Positions 25,679-37,213 of a DNA stretch of 64,000 nt are shown here, piece after piece (the first letter of the stretch is position 1; each line of letters starts with the position of its first letter). A model generated the notes under the pieces. The model saw only the letters and a program-made list of their open reading frames with translations, had not been told where the DNA came from and searched no databases. A program made the translations under genes and the position numbers. Source of the stretch: Magicicada septendecula (Eukaryota; Arthropoda; Insecta; Hemiptera; Cicadidae); contig CM068373.1 of the NCBI GenBank assembly GCA_034769895.1, positions 199,682,134 to 199,746,133 of the forward strand, read 5' to 3'.

Positions 25679-25845
25679 ATGATTTTTTTGTCTATTTGGC
25701 GTACATTCTATCTTCTTTCGTGTAAAACTGATAATTAAGTGTAACCACATTATAATAAATTGAGCTAAAAGTGACACGGAAAAGCGACTCCATTGAACAA
25801 ATTTCTATCTAAATGGTTCCAAAACTGTACCCAAAAACATTATCA
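25679..25845 (+). repeat. Dispersed repeat shared with 22141-22300, copy 2
   Basis: Diverged copy of the 22.1-kb repeat, in the same orientation. See the partner entry for the shared landmarks. Confidence 0.5.
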
Positions 25846-26048
25846 CACGAACAAAAAGCAGAATTATTTCAGGAGATAATAGGTCTTTAAGAGTTTAACT
25901 CCCTTAAGTTATTAGTTAAACTCTGTTAGCTAGTATGTCTGTTAACTCTGTTAGTTTAACTTTATTAAACTGACAACTAAACTGAATGGAACTACGCTAC
26001 ATTTAAGACTACGTTTGAGAATCATGTAAAACCGTTGACTTTTATATA

Positions 26049-26255
26049 TATTAACTAGCAGAATACCCGTGCTTCGCTACGGAGTTTCACGTTGTACGTA
26101 ATGAAAATGTTAGTTTAATTAATAAAGTTCAATTAAAGTAGGTTTCTTAAAAATAAATAGCTGTTGCCCACGACTTCGTTCGCGTGGTCTTCAATTTAAT
26201 GCGATAATATATTTAGAACAAAATCTATTCTATTGGGTAGCCATAGTAACCAGAT
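26049..26255 (+). repeat. Degraded transposon-derived repeat (cccgtgcttcgctacgg type)
   Basis: The stretch contains acccgtgcttcgctacgg and gcccacgacttcgttcgcgtgg-like phrases. Such phrases occur in widely dispersed animal repeats of retrotransposon origin. It leads directly into the ~128-bp tandem array, and the two may belong to one insertion. I cannot name the family from this sequence alone. Confidence 0.45.
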
Positions 26256-26876
26256 CTAATAGTTTTTTAAGACCCCAAAGGACCCCCCAGAGGATTGTAT
26301 CGAAAAAACACCTATCCTATGTTGGTTCTCCCGTTGCGTAAAATATTTGTGCCAAGTTTGGTTGAAATCGGTCCAATGGTTTAGGAGGAGATGTGGAAGA
26401 CCCCAAAGGACCCCCCAAAGGATCGTATCGAAAAAAACACCTATCCTTTGTTGGTTCTCCCTTTGCGTAAAATATGTGTGCCAAGTTTGGTTGAAATCGG
26501 TCCAGTGGTTTAGGAGGAGATGTCGAAGACCCCAAAGGACCCCCCGAAGGATCATATCGAAAAAACACATATCCTATGTTGGTTCTCCCGTTGCGTAAAA
26601 TATTTGTGCCAAGTTTGGTTGAAATCGGTCCAGTGGTTTAGGAGAAGATGTGGAAGACCCCAAAGAACCCCCAAAAGGACCCCATCGAAAAAACACGTAT
26701 CCTATGTTGGTTCTCCCGTTGCGTAAAATATTTGTGCCAAGTTTGGTTGAAATCGGTCCAATGGTTTAGGAGGAGATGTGGAAGACCCCAAAGGACCCCC
26801 CAAAGGATCGTATCGAAAAAACACCTATCCTATGTTAGTTCTCCCGTTGCGTAAAATATTTGTGCCAAGTTTGGTT
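26256..26876 (+). repeat. Five-copy tandem array, ~128-bp unit
   Basis: The landmark gccaagtttggttgaaatcg recurs at 26351, 26480, 26608, 26736 and (cut short) 26863, with periods 129, 128, 128 and 127. Units are about 95% alike and carry a C-rich caaaggaccccccaaagga block. Several reading frames run through the array only because the unit lacks stops; I do not regard them as genes. The last copy ends abruptly against pseudogene sequence at about 26876. Confidence 0.85.
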
Positions 26877-27879
26877 ATGTATTATGAGAACTTAGTGTAC
26901 CCATGTTGCAATCCAAGTAAAAGTGGTATCACTTTCAGATATCCACAAATATTCCATGAATATTTCTCATACTGAATCCTGCTCAATACAAGTTTCATGT
27001 TTTTATATGACTCCTTCATGTGAGCAGCATAAGCTAAAGGGGATTGATGGGTATTTATTTCCAGTGTGAAGTAGGACTGCTTTCAAACTAAGCTTTGAAG
27101 AGTCTATAAATAGACGCCATTCTTCTGGATGGTGCATATGTCACATAGCTTCCAGTAAAGAATCCACATCATTGCAGTACACTAAGTCCTCGCACTGGGA
27201 GAAAAAATGTTCCAATTCAGACTGCCTGTTACGGAAAACACTTATTTTAGTATTCTGCTGTAAAAGATTCCATCCTTTCAATCTTGATCCCAGTATTTCT
27301 GTTTGACTCTTTGATAAATTTAGATCACGGACGAGGTCATTTAATTCTGACTGATTAAGTGAGGTTCAGTATATGTGTTTTCCAAAAAATCTGGGTCTCT
27401 TCTTTCTTCATCACCTGATAAGTCTGCACAAGGTTCAACATCGGTAACAACTTCATCGTCGTCTAAGTTCCATGTTTCTGGTGGTACTAGAATTGGAAGC
27501 TCTGGACTGTGTGGCACTGGCCTTATAGCAGGGGTAATATCGGGGTATTTAACATTACGTCTAGCCTTAGCTGTTATCCCAGATGTTTTTGTTATACAAC
27601 AATAACAGTCCGTGGTGTGATCCTTCGGTTCTCTCCAAACCATTGGAACTGCAAATGGCACGTGACGAGATCCATTTAGCCAACCAGTCAACTGCGTTAC
27701 ACATGAAGCACAGCAAATATGAGGAGCTCAAGATTTATCCTGATCACCTAATTTACAGCCAAAATACAGTTCATATGACTTTTTTATCAATGCAGTTATA
27801 TTTCTTCTCTGGACTTCAACGTTACCTCTCCACATACGTAGCAGAAATTGTTTGGATGACTAATGCAATTGCAAGGCAT
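26877..27879 (-). pseudogene. Pseudogene of a multicopy arthropod family of unknown function
   Basis: The minus-strand ATG at 27879 starts MPCNCISHPNNFCYVCGEVT. After a frameshift near 27820 it continues KKSYELYFGCKLGDQDKS, a TGA where the family appears to have Trp, then APHICCASCVTQL and the longest open part (27691-27341) with MVWREPKDHTTDCYCC and IRPVPHSPELPI. Downstream come LNDLVRDLNLSKSQTEILGS, then a TGA in the motif EAM(stop)HMHHPEEWRLFIDSS, then further shifts. I recognise this W-R-E-P-x-D-H...D-C-Y-x-C protein from many insect genomes, where near-identical unannotated copies suggest a mobile origin; its function is unknown to me. Only the first ~330 codons remain. The 3' part is lost where the 128-bp array abuts. 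Confidence 0.7.
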
Positions 27880-28523
27880 AGTTAATATATGATAGCTAAC
27901 ACTGTATAAGAACAAACACTTTATAAACACACACTAATGTAATATACACTCACTCGATTTACAGAAAAAAAATTAAAACTCTAACAGATACAAAACTAGC
28001 TGCAGCACTAAATCTTACACACACGAGAACTCGCATTCGAATGAAGTATTCAGAAAGCTAGCTCTAGCCTGCATGATAGTTTATTGTTTAATTTACTTAT
28101 TGTATAATTTACAGCTCAGAGTCACCAGTCTACAGAAATAAAATGATAAATATGTTATTACTAATGGATGAAATGTTTACTTTAAGAAGAAAATAGGAGA
28201 GACGAATCATACATACTTGTTTGTTTTGATTAGTGTGTAAATAACAATAATAAATAAATAATAATGACTATTCACTAACCCAAACAATTATATTTGCCTT
28301 ATCAATTTAGTTGCTGCAATAAATAAACAAAAGCTATTTAGTTGATATTATTTAAGTTCACAAAATTCTATGCATATGGAGTTCATGTATAGTACTTACT
28401 GAAAAATAAAAAGGGCAGTTACAAAAAAAAAAAACAGGCTGGTAGAGAAATTCTGACTACATATTCAGAATCAACGCCCATAAATACATAGAAAATAGCA
28501 AAAATTGAGCATTTAGCAAAATC
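27880..28523. other. AT-rich spacer without a recognisable gene
   Basis: No domain-like frame. It ends at the target duplication of the LINE. Confidence 0.5.
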
Positions 28524-28981
28524 ATTGTTGACCAGTGGGGTCGAGGGAATTTGGAGAGGTCGTACCTTTGTTCCGGGTTCACTGGGCACTGGTCCTCACA
28601 AATTCCCAGGGTCGGATGATGCGATGTTAGCTCCCAAAGGAGCCCTTAGCCTATCTCCAGCCAAGACCGTACTGCGTGGTGAAGAGCCACATCCTACTAG
28701 AGGTGACCCCGTTGACGCAGAACAGTACGGATCTAGACCGGAAGGTCGATAAAAATTCCTGGGGGAGGGCAGCAATTTTGGACTATAACTTTGGATTATT
28801 ACAGGCGGCAATCAGATATTGATTTAACCGGCTGTCAGACTGCGAATGGGCAGAGTGCGCTCGTTAGCCGAAGCGAAGGCAACTTTCTAGGGGAAGAGCA
28901 GCCCGAAATCAAAGCTCCTGGTCCTCCAGGTTGGGGGTTGGGCGTGGGGCTAACAACCCCACACTGTAAAAGCAGCATGTT

Positions 28982-30547
28982 ATGAAAACTCAACAGCAGC
29001 CTCGGATGGTGGACGGATCAATTGGTATACAGAATCGGAAAAGTATAAGGATAAAGAGTTTGATAGTGGCGACATGGAATGTTCGAACAATGCTTAAACC
29101 TGGGAAAATGAAAGAAGTGGCGGATCAGTTTTTGAAGTATTGATATGATATTGCTGGAATACAGGAAATAAGATGGCAAGGACAAGGTCGGACAGGTAAA
29201 GCTGAATACTCCTTGTTTTATAATGGTCCGCAGAGAAGGACTGGGTAATATGGTACAGGATTTATAATATCAAAAAGAATGAGAGAAAGTTTAATCGAGT
29301 TTGAAGCAGTGAATGAAAGAATATGCAGAGTGCGAATGAGAGGAAACTGTAGAAATATAACGATAGATAATGTACGTCCACCAACGGAGGAGAAAGATGG
29401 AATAATTAAAGAGCAATTTTATAACGAGTTGGAAAGAACGTGTGACAGAGTTCAGAGGTATGGTACGCTGATTGTCCTGGGAGATTTCAATGCGAAGGTA
29501 GGAAGAAGGGAGTGCCAGAAGGGAGTTTTGGGGAGGTATTCATTGCATGAGGAAAGTAATGACAATGGAATTTCATTGTGTCAATTTGCGGTCAGAAATA
29601 ATGTTATAATCAAATGTACCTGCTTTCCTCAAAAAGCGATTCACCTGGGAACGTGGAAATCTGGTATCCAGGGAATGGTGAATAAAATTGATCATATATT
29701 AGTGAATAATCGATACTCCTCTTCAATAACTTATGTACGAAGCTGTAGAGGGCCAAACTGTGACTCAGATCACTACGTGGTAAAGGGAGTTGTAGTTGAA
29801 AAACTGGCCGTGGTAAGAAGGGATGAAGTGAGAAAAAGAATATGGTGGAACACAGATGGGTTGAAGAATTTGGAGGTGGTGCAGGACTATCAGATGGAAT
29901 TAGAAAACAGACTGAGAAAAGATGAGGTACAGGGGGGAACTGATGACAGATGGGCACGAGTGGAGAGAGTGATAATGGAGACAGCGGAGAAATCCATTAG
30001 AGTGAAGAAAGATCAGAGGAACGAATGGTTTGATGATGACTGCAGATTAGCAATAGAAGAAAAGAACACTGCGAGGAATAAAATGCTCCAAAGGGAGACG
30101 CGAAGTAATTTTGAAAGGTATGTTGAACTACGAACGAGGGCACACAAAGTATGTAAGAAAAAGAAGAGGGAATGGATTCAAACGCAGTTTCAAGAAACAG
30201 AAGAGTTAAACCAGAAAAATGAAGCCAAGAAGTTATATCGTGCCATTGATAAAATGAAGAAAAATTTTCAAGCAAGAATATTTGCCTGCAAGAAAAAAGA
30301 AGGAAATATGATAACAGAGGAGCACATGGTACTACAATGATGGCATGAATATTTTGAGGAGATGTTGAATAATGACATGAGACGAGAAAGGAGAGAGGTT
30401 ACAGGAGAAAACCCAGCCAGAGAGGAGGACATTGAAGTACCAACAGTAGAGGAAGTGGAGGATGTGGTGTGTAAAATGAAAAATAATCGTGCTCCGGGGA
30501 AGACAATATTGTTGCTGAGCTATTCAAATATGGAGGACACTCTGTAA
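28982..30547 (+). pseudogene. LINE polyprotein, endonuclease half (broken)
   Basis: The ATG at 28982 is the first in the frame used. Residues about 30-45 give VATWNVRTMLKPGKM, then [44 protein letters not shown] and SDHYVV. These are the ordered motifs of APE-like endonucleases (N and E metal ligands, GDFN, D-H catalytic end). In-frame stops are TGA 29141-29143, TAA 29246-29248 and TGA 30338-30340; the frame is otherwise open. After the endonuclease comes a basic, coiled-coil-like linker (about 29850-30330). The last part (30362-30547) reads VEDVVCKMKNNRAPGKT, the start of the RT domain, before a single-base loss near 30500 moves the reading frame. The endonuclease would nick the target DNA for priming. 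Confidence 0.85.
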
Positions 30548-31942
30548 TAATGGAAATACATAAACTGATAACAGAAATATGGGAAACTGGAAACATGCCA
30601 AATAAATGGAAAACAGGAATAATATGCCCTATCTACAAAAAAGGAGATAAAATGAGGTGTGAAAATTATAGAGGAATAACATTACTCAACGTTGGCTACA
30701 AGATATTTTCGGGTGTACTGAATGAGAGATTACAGAGATGTGCTGAAGAGATTATTGGAGAGTATCAGTGCGGATTTAGACGAAAGAGAAGTACAGTGGA
30801 CCAGTTGTTTGCTATCAGGCAGATGATGGAAAGGTTTTATGAACATGACACGGACCTGCATTTCTTATTTGTCGATTTCAAGCAGGCGTTCGAGAACGTG
30901 AATAGGCAAGAATTATATAGAGTAATAAGGGATTTCGGCATAGTTAACAAACTAATAAGATTAGTCGAAATGACAATGAAGGATACAAGGGCAAAAGTTA
31001 AAGTGATTAATAGGATGACTAAAAACTTCAGTTTCAGAAATGGAGTAAAACAGGGTGATGATCTTTCTGCGGTACTGTTTAATTTGGCGTTACACAGTGT
31101 TATAAAGATGATCGATCAAAAAGGGACAATATTTACAAAATCTAGCCAAATATTCGGCTATGCGGATGATATTGCAATTGTTGCAAGAAATGCAAACAAA
31201 GTTAGGGATGTATACGAAGTGATGGAAGTAGAAGCAACAAAAATTGCACTAAGTGTGTATGAGAGTAAGACAAATTGTATGATAATGTCGAACTCTGCGG
31301 ATAGAAGAAAACCTCGTGATCTGGAAATAAATGGGAAGCGCTTTGGAGGCGTGTCAGGCTTTGAATAATTGGGCACTACAATATTGAATGATAATGACAT
31401 AAAAAAATGCATTAAGAGAGGATAAGGTATGCAAATAGAGCGTATTTTGCAAATATAAATATCTTTAGAAATAAAAATATAAGGAGAGAAACCAAGCTAA
31501 AAATATATCATTCACTCATAAGACTTATTGTTGCCTATGGCTCAGAGGTGTGGACGATGACAGTGGAGGATGAAAAAGTTTAAGAATTTTTGAACGCAAT
31601 ATCCTACGAAAAATATATGGCCCAGTGAGGGAAGGCGAGAATTGGAGAATACGAAGTAACGCAGAATTGCAACAACTGACACATGAGAGGGACCTTGTAA
31701 AATTTATCAAGTCACAGAGGATAAGATGGTTGGGGCATGTGGAGAGAATGGAAGAGGATAGAATTAATAAGAGAATGATGCAGGGAAGACTCTATTGCGG
31801 AAGACGAAGGGGACGGCCAAGGATGAGATTGTTGGATGAGGTGTTGATGAAGTTGGGAGTTCGAGGATGGAGAGAGAGAGTGGCGGATAGAGATGACTGG
31901 AGGCGGATTGTTGAGAAGGCCAAGGCCCACCAAGGGCTGTAG
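30548..31942 (+). pseudogene. LINE polyprotein, reverse transcriptase half (broken)
   Basis: Open from 30550 to 31368 with IICPIYKKGDKMRCENYRGI, GFRRKRSTVDQLF, FLFVDFKQAFENVNR (motif A Asp), FRNGVKQGDDLSAVLFN (motif B) and IFGYADDIAIVARN (motif C, catalytic YADD). A TAA at 31366-31368 interrupts the usual KYLG-type thumb motif, and frameshifts follow. LKIYHSLIRLIVAYGSEVWT can be read near 31498. The C-terminal 106 codons (31625-31942) contain RIRWLGHVERMEEDRINKRM and GRRRGRPRMRLLDEV, the standard LINE tail, ending just before the gaagaag tail. RT catalytic residues are intact in the fragment, but the protein is split. Confidence 0.85.
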
Positions 31943-31973
31943 AGCCGGAGAAGAAGAAGATTGTTGACCAGTG

Positions 31974-32867
31974 TAATTAGTAATTGTGTGACCCCACATT
32001 GTATAACAGCTGATAAAACTTCGTAAATTTACTACTACTTTTAAATGCTAGTTAAGTTTAAGTGACTCGACGTTGCGTGAAGTGGTGCTTATGGTAATAT
32101 GTTCTATACAGTTTGTTTTATACTTATCAGAAACAGAACACTTACTCTGTGTATCGAATTTCAGCTTCACGTCTCATACCGTGTATCGGAAACTAATTTA
32201 AGGAAAACACCGCCGGAAAACGAGGCATTCTTCAACATATGTTTATTGGACATGTTCCTTCAGTTTAATCATTTCCCTAAGTTTGACACTATCTTTTGGG
32301 AACGGTCTGTATTAGTGCGGGTGTGATCAGGTGACGCGTTTTAATAGACATTCAGTAAATTTCAAACTTTAAACTAAAAACTTGTAACAACAGTCGTGCT
32401 AGTAAGTAATAGATATTTCGTTAATGACTTGTATGGATACCAGCAGTCAGTATGTATCCGTATTAGGCGTTACGGGTGTTTATATCCATACCGCTCATTG
32501 TAAAGAGAACAGTATCAAATGCGTCTGATGACATTTTAAGAGAAGCTTCTATACCACATATAGTTATTTAATTTAATTTAATTAATTGCGTAACAATTAA
32601 TTTAAATTAATTTTATGCAAAATAATTTATTCAGTTAATTTTAATGCTGTTTTAATACTTTAAAGAAACGTACATTTTTAAAATGATTGCATTATTTGAA
32701 CAAACAATGCGTCCAAAGGCAATATTTTATGGCACTTGCCCTGTAAACATTTTAGTAGTTTTGCTTGAGAGTGTGTAACTCTTGCTTTGCACCGACTGTA
32801 ACTCCCTCGGCTTTACCGAGTCCACACATGTTTAAACACAATCGCGAGGGCCAGGATGTACAAGTGC

Positions 32868-32902
<35 letters not shown>

Positions 32903-34035
32903 CAATGTGTAGGCCTATAATCAATTACCTCTATGTAAACGTACAATCAAGATTGCGTTGCACGTAGATTTTGCCTCACTGTCTAAGTGTGATAAAACTG
33001 TCAATGATATTGTTACGATGGGACCACGGATCGGTGTGTTTAAACAGTGAAATAAAATAAACGAAATCCTCTCTTATAATTTAGTAGTAGTTTCAATGAG
33101 CTCATATTAGCAACAGTATACACTCGTATACAAAAATTCTTCACGGTTACGATTGTTCAGCACTACTAATATATAAGAGAACAATAAATTTCACATAACT
33201 AATACTATCATAATAATTTTAAAATGTCATCAATTATCGATAGGCACTGACAATAGTTCATATTTAACCCTTTGTGCAGAATGGTGCTGTCTAATAGCAC
33301 ACAATGAATTGCTCATTAACCGTAACCAATAATACGTCTTATTGCTTCGCTGTGCAATACGCAACTCACTGATAGATCAACTATACGGTCACCTTGAAAA
33401 CACCGCAATTTATTCTTGTCAAATTTGATACACTTTTTCACGGACGTCGACGAATGGATAATAATCGACCAACCTCTGAAACAAGTAGAAACCTGTGGAT
33501 CCTTTGAACAGTCCTTTGAACTGTGAAATTACCCAATCGTGTAATAATCGCTTCCGTGCAAGTTACATAACTTATAGGAAAGAATCCTGTTTTTCCCGTA
33601 TCTTCGAAAGCTAAGAATAGTTCTTGTATAATGCATTTGTAGAATATTTGTAATAATGTGTACCAGACTAAATCTACTTTGTATACTTTATTGCATTACA
33701 TATTCTACTATATAATTCCTACAGGAATATTAATTCCGTTTACACAGTATTTATCTTCGACTATTATATTAAGTAAATAGAACCACAAGTTAAATCGAAA
33801 TAGGAAATACTTTTTGGTTTTCTGCAGAACTCTTTTTGAGCCTCCAAAACTTACATCTTAAAAACATGGAGCACTGTTTTTGTATGATAGAATAATCTCA
33901 GGAAACAGTTTGGTTACTAATTACAAGAGCCCTGAAGAACTCATTTTTCCACAGACAAAAATAATTATAGTCTCTACTATTCTCACGTCAATCGCTTTCA
34001 AACTACTGGCAAAACCACATTTACAAGCGCACGTG
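31974..34035. other. AT-rich spacer with (AC)n at 32871-32902
   Basis: No recognisable gene. The AC microsatellite is about 16 units. Confidence 0.5.
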
Positions 34036-34290
34036 AGACAACTACTAGCGTAGCACGAGTCTCTGAATACTCGAGCACTAGAAAATTGTGAATAGAGACT
34101 AGTGTTTTACGTCGTGTATTGTCATTTGTAACATTTTCAATTAAGGTTCTAAATGAGATTTTATAAGTACATTATAGTTTTAAGTCATATTAGAAGCACA
34201 AATAAGACAACTACTAGCGTAGTATTAGTCTCTGAATACTCGAGCACTAGAAAAGTATAAATACAGACTAGTCTTTTACGTCAGGTAGTG
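34036..34290 (+). repeat. 169-bp tandem duplication, split by a LINE
   Basis: Unit 1 begins at 34036 (agacaactactagcgtag) and unit 2 at 34205, an offset of 169 bp. Unit 2 runs to 34290, is interrupted by the LINE 34291-36124, and resumes at 36138 (tcatttgtaacattctcc) in register with unit 1 (tcatttgtaacattttca near 34123). Unit 1 therefore shows what the empty site looked like. Confidence 0.8.
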
Positions 34291-36124
34291 ATCTGAGCGG
34301 CGGCGCTACAACACGGTCCCCCTAGCTTCATCAATCTGGTCCACGAGCTGTTCAATGGATGTCTCCTGCTCCATCACTTCCCCAGCCTGTGGAAGCATGC
34401 AAAAATCATTATGATTCCCAAGCCTCGCAAGCTGCGTATTGTCCCCTCAAACCATCGACCCATCTCACTGTTGCCAGTCATATCGAAGGTACTCGAGCGA
34501 CTCCTGCACGGTCGTTACGCGCCCCTGCTGGATGGTTCATTCGGCAGGAGCAGTTCGGCTTCCGCAGAGACCACTCGACGACCCTTCAACTCGTCCGGGT
34601 TGTTACCCAACTGACGGACGCCTACAACAAGCATCTGTCCTCCGTCGCTGTTTTGCTCGACGTGAGTAAGGCCTTCGATCGAGTCTGGCACAAAGGTCTT
34701 CTCTAAAAACTGGCCCACTCCCCTCTCCCTGCCTCTTTCGTTCATTTTCTCCGATCGTACTTGTGAGACCGCATCTTTAGGGTATGCGTCGATGGGTCGT
34801 ACTGATCCGTTCGACCAGTCGCCGCAGGCGTACTTCAAGGATCTGTCCTTCGCCCCGTTCTGTACCTCGTGTACACGAACGACCTGCCTGTTCAGCCTGG
34901 AGTCACTCTCTCGCTCTATGCGGATGACGCCATGTATCACGCCAGCTCAGCGAGTCTTGATTTCGCAGCTGGCCTGGTGCAACGTCAGCTCGCCGTACTT
35001 CCGGATTGGCTAAGGAAGTGGAGGATAACGATCAATGCGGAGAAATCAGAGGCGATCGCCTTTTCTCCTAAATATACTTCCCGATTCCAGCCCCTCTCCC
35101 TTGAAGGGAGCCCAATCGAATGGAAACCGACTGTAAAGTACTTGGGCGTTACTCTTGACCGACGTCTAAGCTTTGCAACTCACGTCTCCCTGAGTCTCCA
35201 GCGCGCCAGAGGCGTCAGAGCCAAACTATTTCCCTTTCTCTCTCATCGGGGTCCAGTGCCTGTGCGCACTAAACACACCATCTACTTGCTCTTTCTTAGG
35301 GCAATCCTGACTTACGCAGCTCCCGCCTTTTGGGTACTACTCAGTCCAACCGTTGCCGCCCGTTTGGAAGCTTTCCAATCCCGAACCCTCCGCTACATCT
35401 CCAACTCTCCCTGGTTTGTCAGAAATTATGCCATCAGGCGAGGGTTGAAGGTTCTTTCACTCACCGAATTCGTTCGGCCACTTGCCCTCAAACTATTTAC
35501 CCGAGCCTCTGTCTCGACCCATCCCCACATCCGTCGACTAAGCACAGATGTCGGCCCACCACCTAGACGACAAAAACGCCCCCGAGCATTGCTCGACGAC
35601 CCCCCATAAGCAGTTTACAGAACGTCTGCCCAATCCTCCCGACCTTGAGTATTTTCACATTCCTACTCCTTCCTTCTTTCTCTTGTCCGTGCTGGCGCTC
35701 GGCGACAGACTAGGGGGGGGGTCTGCGCTTGCCTTAGGTGTGCTTAGTGCCACCTCTGGTGGACGCTGCCTCCTCCTACGCTCTCTCCCGTGCGCTGACA
35801 TTGCCGCTTGGCAGCCCTCGGCGACTTTTCCTGAGCGGTTAGAGGCGCCCTACCCGTTGTGGGAGGGTAATTCCTACTTCTCAAACGAAAAGTCTTCGAA
35901 GCCTACCCCATTCTACCGTCGCGGGTCTCTTCGAGGTCCCAGGGTCCAAGAAAATTAACACCATCCTATCCCTCCAAAACAAAATCGATGGAGATCCCAT
36001 TCCTTAGATAGCGCGAGATCGCTAGTCAAGGTAACAAGCATGAAACGTGCAGTCATCGGGTATCACCCGGACACTGCGACCACCGGAGCACGACTAGCTG
36101 CTGCTCCGTTCAACTTGGACTTGG
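34291..36124 (+). mobile_element. 5'-truncated Jockey-like LINE with 13-bp target duplication
   Basis: The insert is bounded by acgtcaggtagtg at 34278-34290 and 36125-36137. It is much richer in GC than its surroundings. It starts inside the RT domain (5' truncation, as is common for LINEs), holds a degraded RT, then about 500 bp of 3' untranslated sequence ending cttggacttgg with no poly(A). The exact duplication and the neighbouring empty-site-like unit make this a firm insertion call. The clade (Jockey or a near relative) rests on the RT motifs read by eye. Confidence 0.85.
34324..35609 (+). pseudogene. Jockey-like reverse transcriptase, broken
   Basis: The visible order is WKHAKIIMIPKPRK, SNHRPISLLPVISKVLERLL, then a frame change near 34540, EQFGFRRDHSTTLQL, VLLDVSKAFDRVWHKGLL (motif A) and a stop at 34706. 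A short stretch with further stops near 34766 and 34801 follows. The longest open frame (34869-35609) has VTLSLYADDAMYH (motif C), WLRKWRITINAEKSEAIAF and VKYLGVTLDRRLSFATHV, then a C-terminal region ending at 35609. Motif B (VLQGSVLRPVLYLV) is altered from the usual QGS.LSP. At least one frameshift and three stops make it non-functional. Confidence 0.85.
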
Positions 36125-36189
36125 ACGTCAGGTAGTGTCATTTGTAACATTCTCCATTACGGTTCTAAATAAGATTTTAAAATTTAATG

Positions 36190-37213
36190 ATTTACGTTAA
36201 AGATGTAATAAAATAGTATTCAACGTTTAGGGATGGGTAAGCGTTTTTGTTGTGTAACCAACAAATTATATTGATTTTGTTTAAAGAAATGATTTGTTTA
36301 GATGTAAAGATTAATTTAAAAGACAATTTCTTTAAAGTAATTCTATACGTTGTTAATACGTTGAATTTCTGTTACGCAGAATTATTCAACTACACTGTTA
36401 AGAATTGTTTGAGAATTGTTTACTGTGGATAATTGTTTCTTGTTTCTCACAAAAAGTAGCTCTTAGCAAAACAATGTATAAAATAATTTTATTTATTTTG
36501 ATTTATTGCGGAAATTAGATTAAGTGAAGATTTATATTTAGTGCTATTTTACATAAAAGAGCTATTTTTCATTATTTTATTACTTCAGGTCCATTATAAA
36601 ATAGACACGCTTTTGTAAATTGATTTGAGTAGCTTTCGTAATACATATGCGCTGGCGTTAGTGAAGGAGTGTTTCAGTTGTTTACATGTGGGCATTGTAC
36701 ATGGCCAATAGATCATGATAATATACATAAGAGAATTATTTAACACTCGAATCTGTATTAACTACTTGAGCTTTTACCTTCAAAGGCGGTATATTTAATA
36801 TCATTTTTTTTAGTTTTCGTCGAAGTGTCTCATTATAAGTGTACAATTCTTGTCACGTCGTTTTTGACTATTCTGTCCGTTTGTAATCCAATTCAGCACA
36901 GACAATATTGAATGTTCACTGAATATTAATATTAAGGCAGGCAATATTCACAGTGTCTCTTTGCCTTTATCTATATCTGCCTTCACTTGGGTGATATAAG
37001 AATAAATTTGTTGAAGGGAACGACAAACCTTTATAGTTTTCAATGTTGAAACGCGATTTAGTCTGGTGATTGTAAAACTTACAAGGAAATCAGTTACCAA
37101 AAAAACAAAATCTTGCAAAGTATTTGTAAGCAAATCACTTCGATCAACTGTACGAGTGCATTACGAACGTTTCAGGAGAATGCAATACAAAGTTATACGT
37201 TATAAAATAATAT
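36190..37213. other. AT-rich spacer without a recognisable gene
   Basis: Short frames only; nothing recognised. Confidence 0.5.

Larger units (their letters stand above)
28538..31959 (+). mobile_element. RTE-like LINE, apparently full length, with 14-bp target duplication
   Basis: The 14 bases attgttgaccagtg occur at 28524-28537 and again at 31960-31973 and bound a 3422-bp insert. The insert has a GC-rich leader (about 28538-28981), one long coding region with an APE-type endonuclease then a reverse transcriptase, and a short gaagaagaag tail instead of poly(A). This is the structure of a non-LTR retrotransposon inserted by target-primed reverse transcription. The single EN-RT frame and short simple-repeat tail fit the RTE group. 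An exact, unmutated target duplication points to a recent insertion, yet the coding region already has several lesions, so the copy is dead. Confidence 0.9.

Noticed and set aside
26256-26975. Several 65-104-codon frames through the 128-bp array
   Set aside because: They repeat the same peptide on both strands simply because the tandem unit lacks stops.
29610-30596. Minus-strand frames opposite the LINE
   Set aside because: They are shadows of the endonuclease/RT coding sequence on the plus strand.
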